Shown here: positions 13,103-13,681 of the stretch, one piece after another
Layout of the letters: each line of letters starts with the position of its first letter
Position numbering within the stretch: position 1 is the first letter of the stretch
Origin: Lachnospiraceae bacterium
GTDB lineage: Bacteria; Bacillota; Clostridia; Lachnospirales; Lachnospiraceae
Reading direction: 5' to 3'
Length of the DNA: 13,681 nt
Assembly: GCA_014804385.1 (NCBI GenBank)
Contig: JAAUZW010000042.1
Location: forward strand, 12,598-26,278
Translations under genes and position numbers: made by a program
The notes under the pieces: model-generated
Database searches by the model: none
Told to the model about the DNA's origin: nothing
Seen by the model: the letters and a program-made list of their open reading frames with translations, nothing else

Positions 13103-13681
13103 ATGACCGATATTCTGATCGTGGAAGACGATAAAGAACTGGCGGACTTGCTGACTGACTTTTTACGTGAGGAGGGTTACACTGTGTCAAGCGTAGGCAG
13201 CGGAGAGCGTGCCGTGCAGCTCTTTGAACGATATGGCGCAAGGCTTGTGGTGCTTGACATCAATCTCCCCGATGAGAACGGCTTTGCGGTCTGCTCAAAG
13301 TTACGAGAAAATGCGGATACTCCTATCCTGATCGTAAGTTCAAGGACGGGCAAGGAGGATAAGCTGAACGGCTTTGACCTCGGTGCCGACGATTATATAG
13401 AAAAGCCCTATGACATAGATCTTCTTATCGCTAAGATCAAAGGAATATTCAAACGGCGGTATCAGCGTGATACATTGTCGGCGGACGGTGTGATGCTCAA
13501 TCTTGCGGATAAAACGGCGGTCATAGACGGAAAAAACGTGGAACTGCCTTCAAAGGAGTTTGATCTGTTGGCGCTTTTGATCGAGAATCAGGGCAAGGCT
13601 CTGAAAAAAGAGTATCTGTTCAGCACTGTCTGGGGCAGCGACAGCGATTCGGAGCTGCAGACACTCCATGTGCATATCAAC
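13103..13681 (+). CDS. OmpR/PhoB-family response regulator (3' end beyond window)
   Basis: First 193 residues of a two-component DNA-binding regulator, open at the right edge. The receiver domain (about 3-115) has the acidic pair Asp9-Asp10, phospho-acceptor Asp52 in VVLDINLPDENG, a Ser at 79 in the conserved Thr/Ser position and Lys101 in EKPYD. The winged-helix output domain starts near 128: ELPSKEFDLLALLIENQGKA matches the start of the OmpR C-terminal domain, and the frame runs into the recognition helix (SELQTLHVHIN) at the window end. The ATG lies four bases after the ATPase stop, so it is in the same transcript. A histidine kinase gene is expected just outside. It probably controls this cassette through the repeats at 9814-9835. 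Confidence 0.93.
   Translation, partial: MTDILIVEDDKELADLLTDFLREEGYTVSSVGSGERAVQLFERYGARLVVLDINLPDENGFAVCSKLRENADTPILIVSSRTGKEDKLNGFDLGADDYIEKPYDIDLLIAKIKGIFKRRYQRDTLSADGVMLNLADKTAVIDGKNVELPSKEFDLLALLIENQGKALKKEYLFSTVWGSDSDSELQTLHVHIN

Noticed and set aside
1..13681. CRISPR arrays, tRNA or rRNA genes, insertion sequences, phage genes, toxin-antitoxin pairs
   Set aside because: None was recognised on reading both strands: no regularly spaced repeats, no transposase or integrase motifs, no cloverleaf or rRNA-like sequence.

Overview
The window looks like a chromosomal segment from a Gram-positive anaerobe of the Clostridia, most likely Lachnospiraceae. This rests on the clpX-lon-engB order, strong GGAGG-type ribosome binding sites, a TPP riboswitch on a thiT-type gene, VanZ and CPBP membrane proteins, and moderate GC with AT-rich spacers. 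The assignment is by recognition; no database search was run.

Left part (1-5293, all +): the 3' end of clpX, then lon, engB, a YtvI/AI-2E-type membrane protein and a VanZ-like membrane protein. From lon onward the genes are 2 to 34 bases apart and probably form one operon. The clpX-lon spacer carries two consecutive stem-loops. A single-gene unit follows (5296-5892): a sigmaA-like promoter, a 151-residue soluble protein of unknown function, and a terminator.

Middle (5938-8635): a minus-strand thiT-type thiamine transporter gene has a sigmaA promoter, a complete TPP riboswitch and an expression platform that buries its Shine-Dalgarno sequence in a terminator-like hairpin. Three consecutive stem-loops begin at the base after its stop codon. 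Divergent from it are a HAD phosphatase and a CPBP membrane protease gene. A bidirectional terminator separates these from a convergent GNAT acetyltransferase gene.

Right part (9405-13681): a 485-base AT-rich spacer holds the GNAT promoter, what looks like a truncated remnant of a PC4/YdbC-type gene, and a promoter with 11-bp direct repeats. That promoter drives a cassette of FtsX-type ABC permease, ABC ATPase and OmpR-type response regulator (cut by the window end). It is an MacB/Bce-like efflux or sensing module, probably autoregulated. The permease-ATPase spacer contains two perfect stem-loops, the first starting on the last base of the permease stop codon.

No complete, clearly new system is visible. 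The most unusual recurring signal is runs of two or three unrelated stem-loops placed within 0 to 2 bases of a stop codon at three separate loci (565-622, 5938-6003, 12241-12294). Next in interest are the two-level riboswitch platform, the altered ThiT pocket and the eroded genes in the 9.4-9.8 kb spacer.
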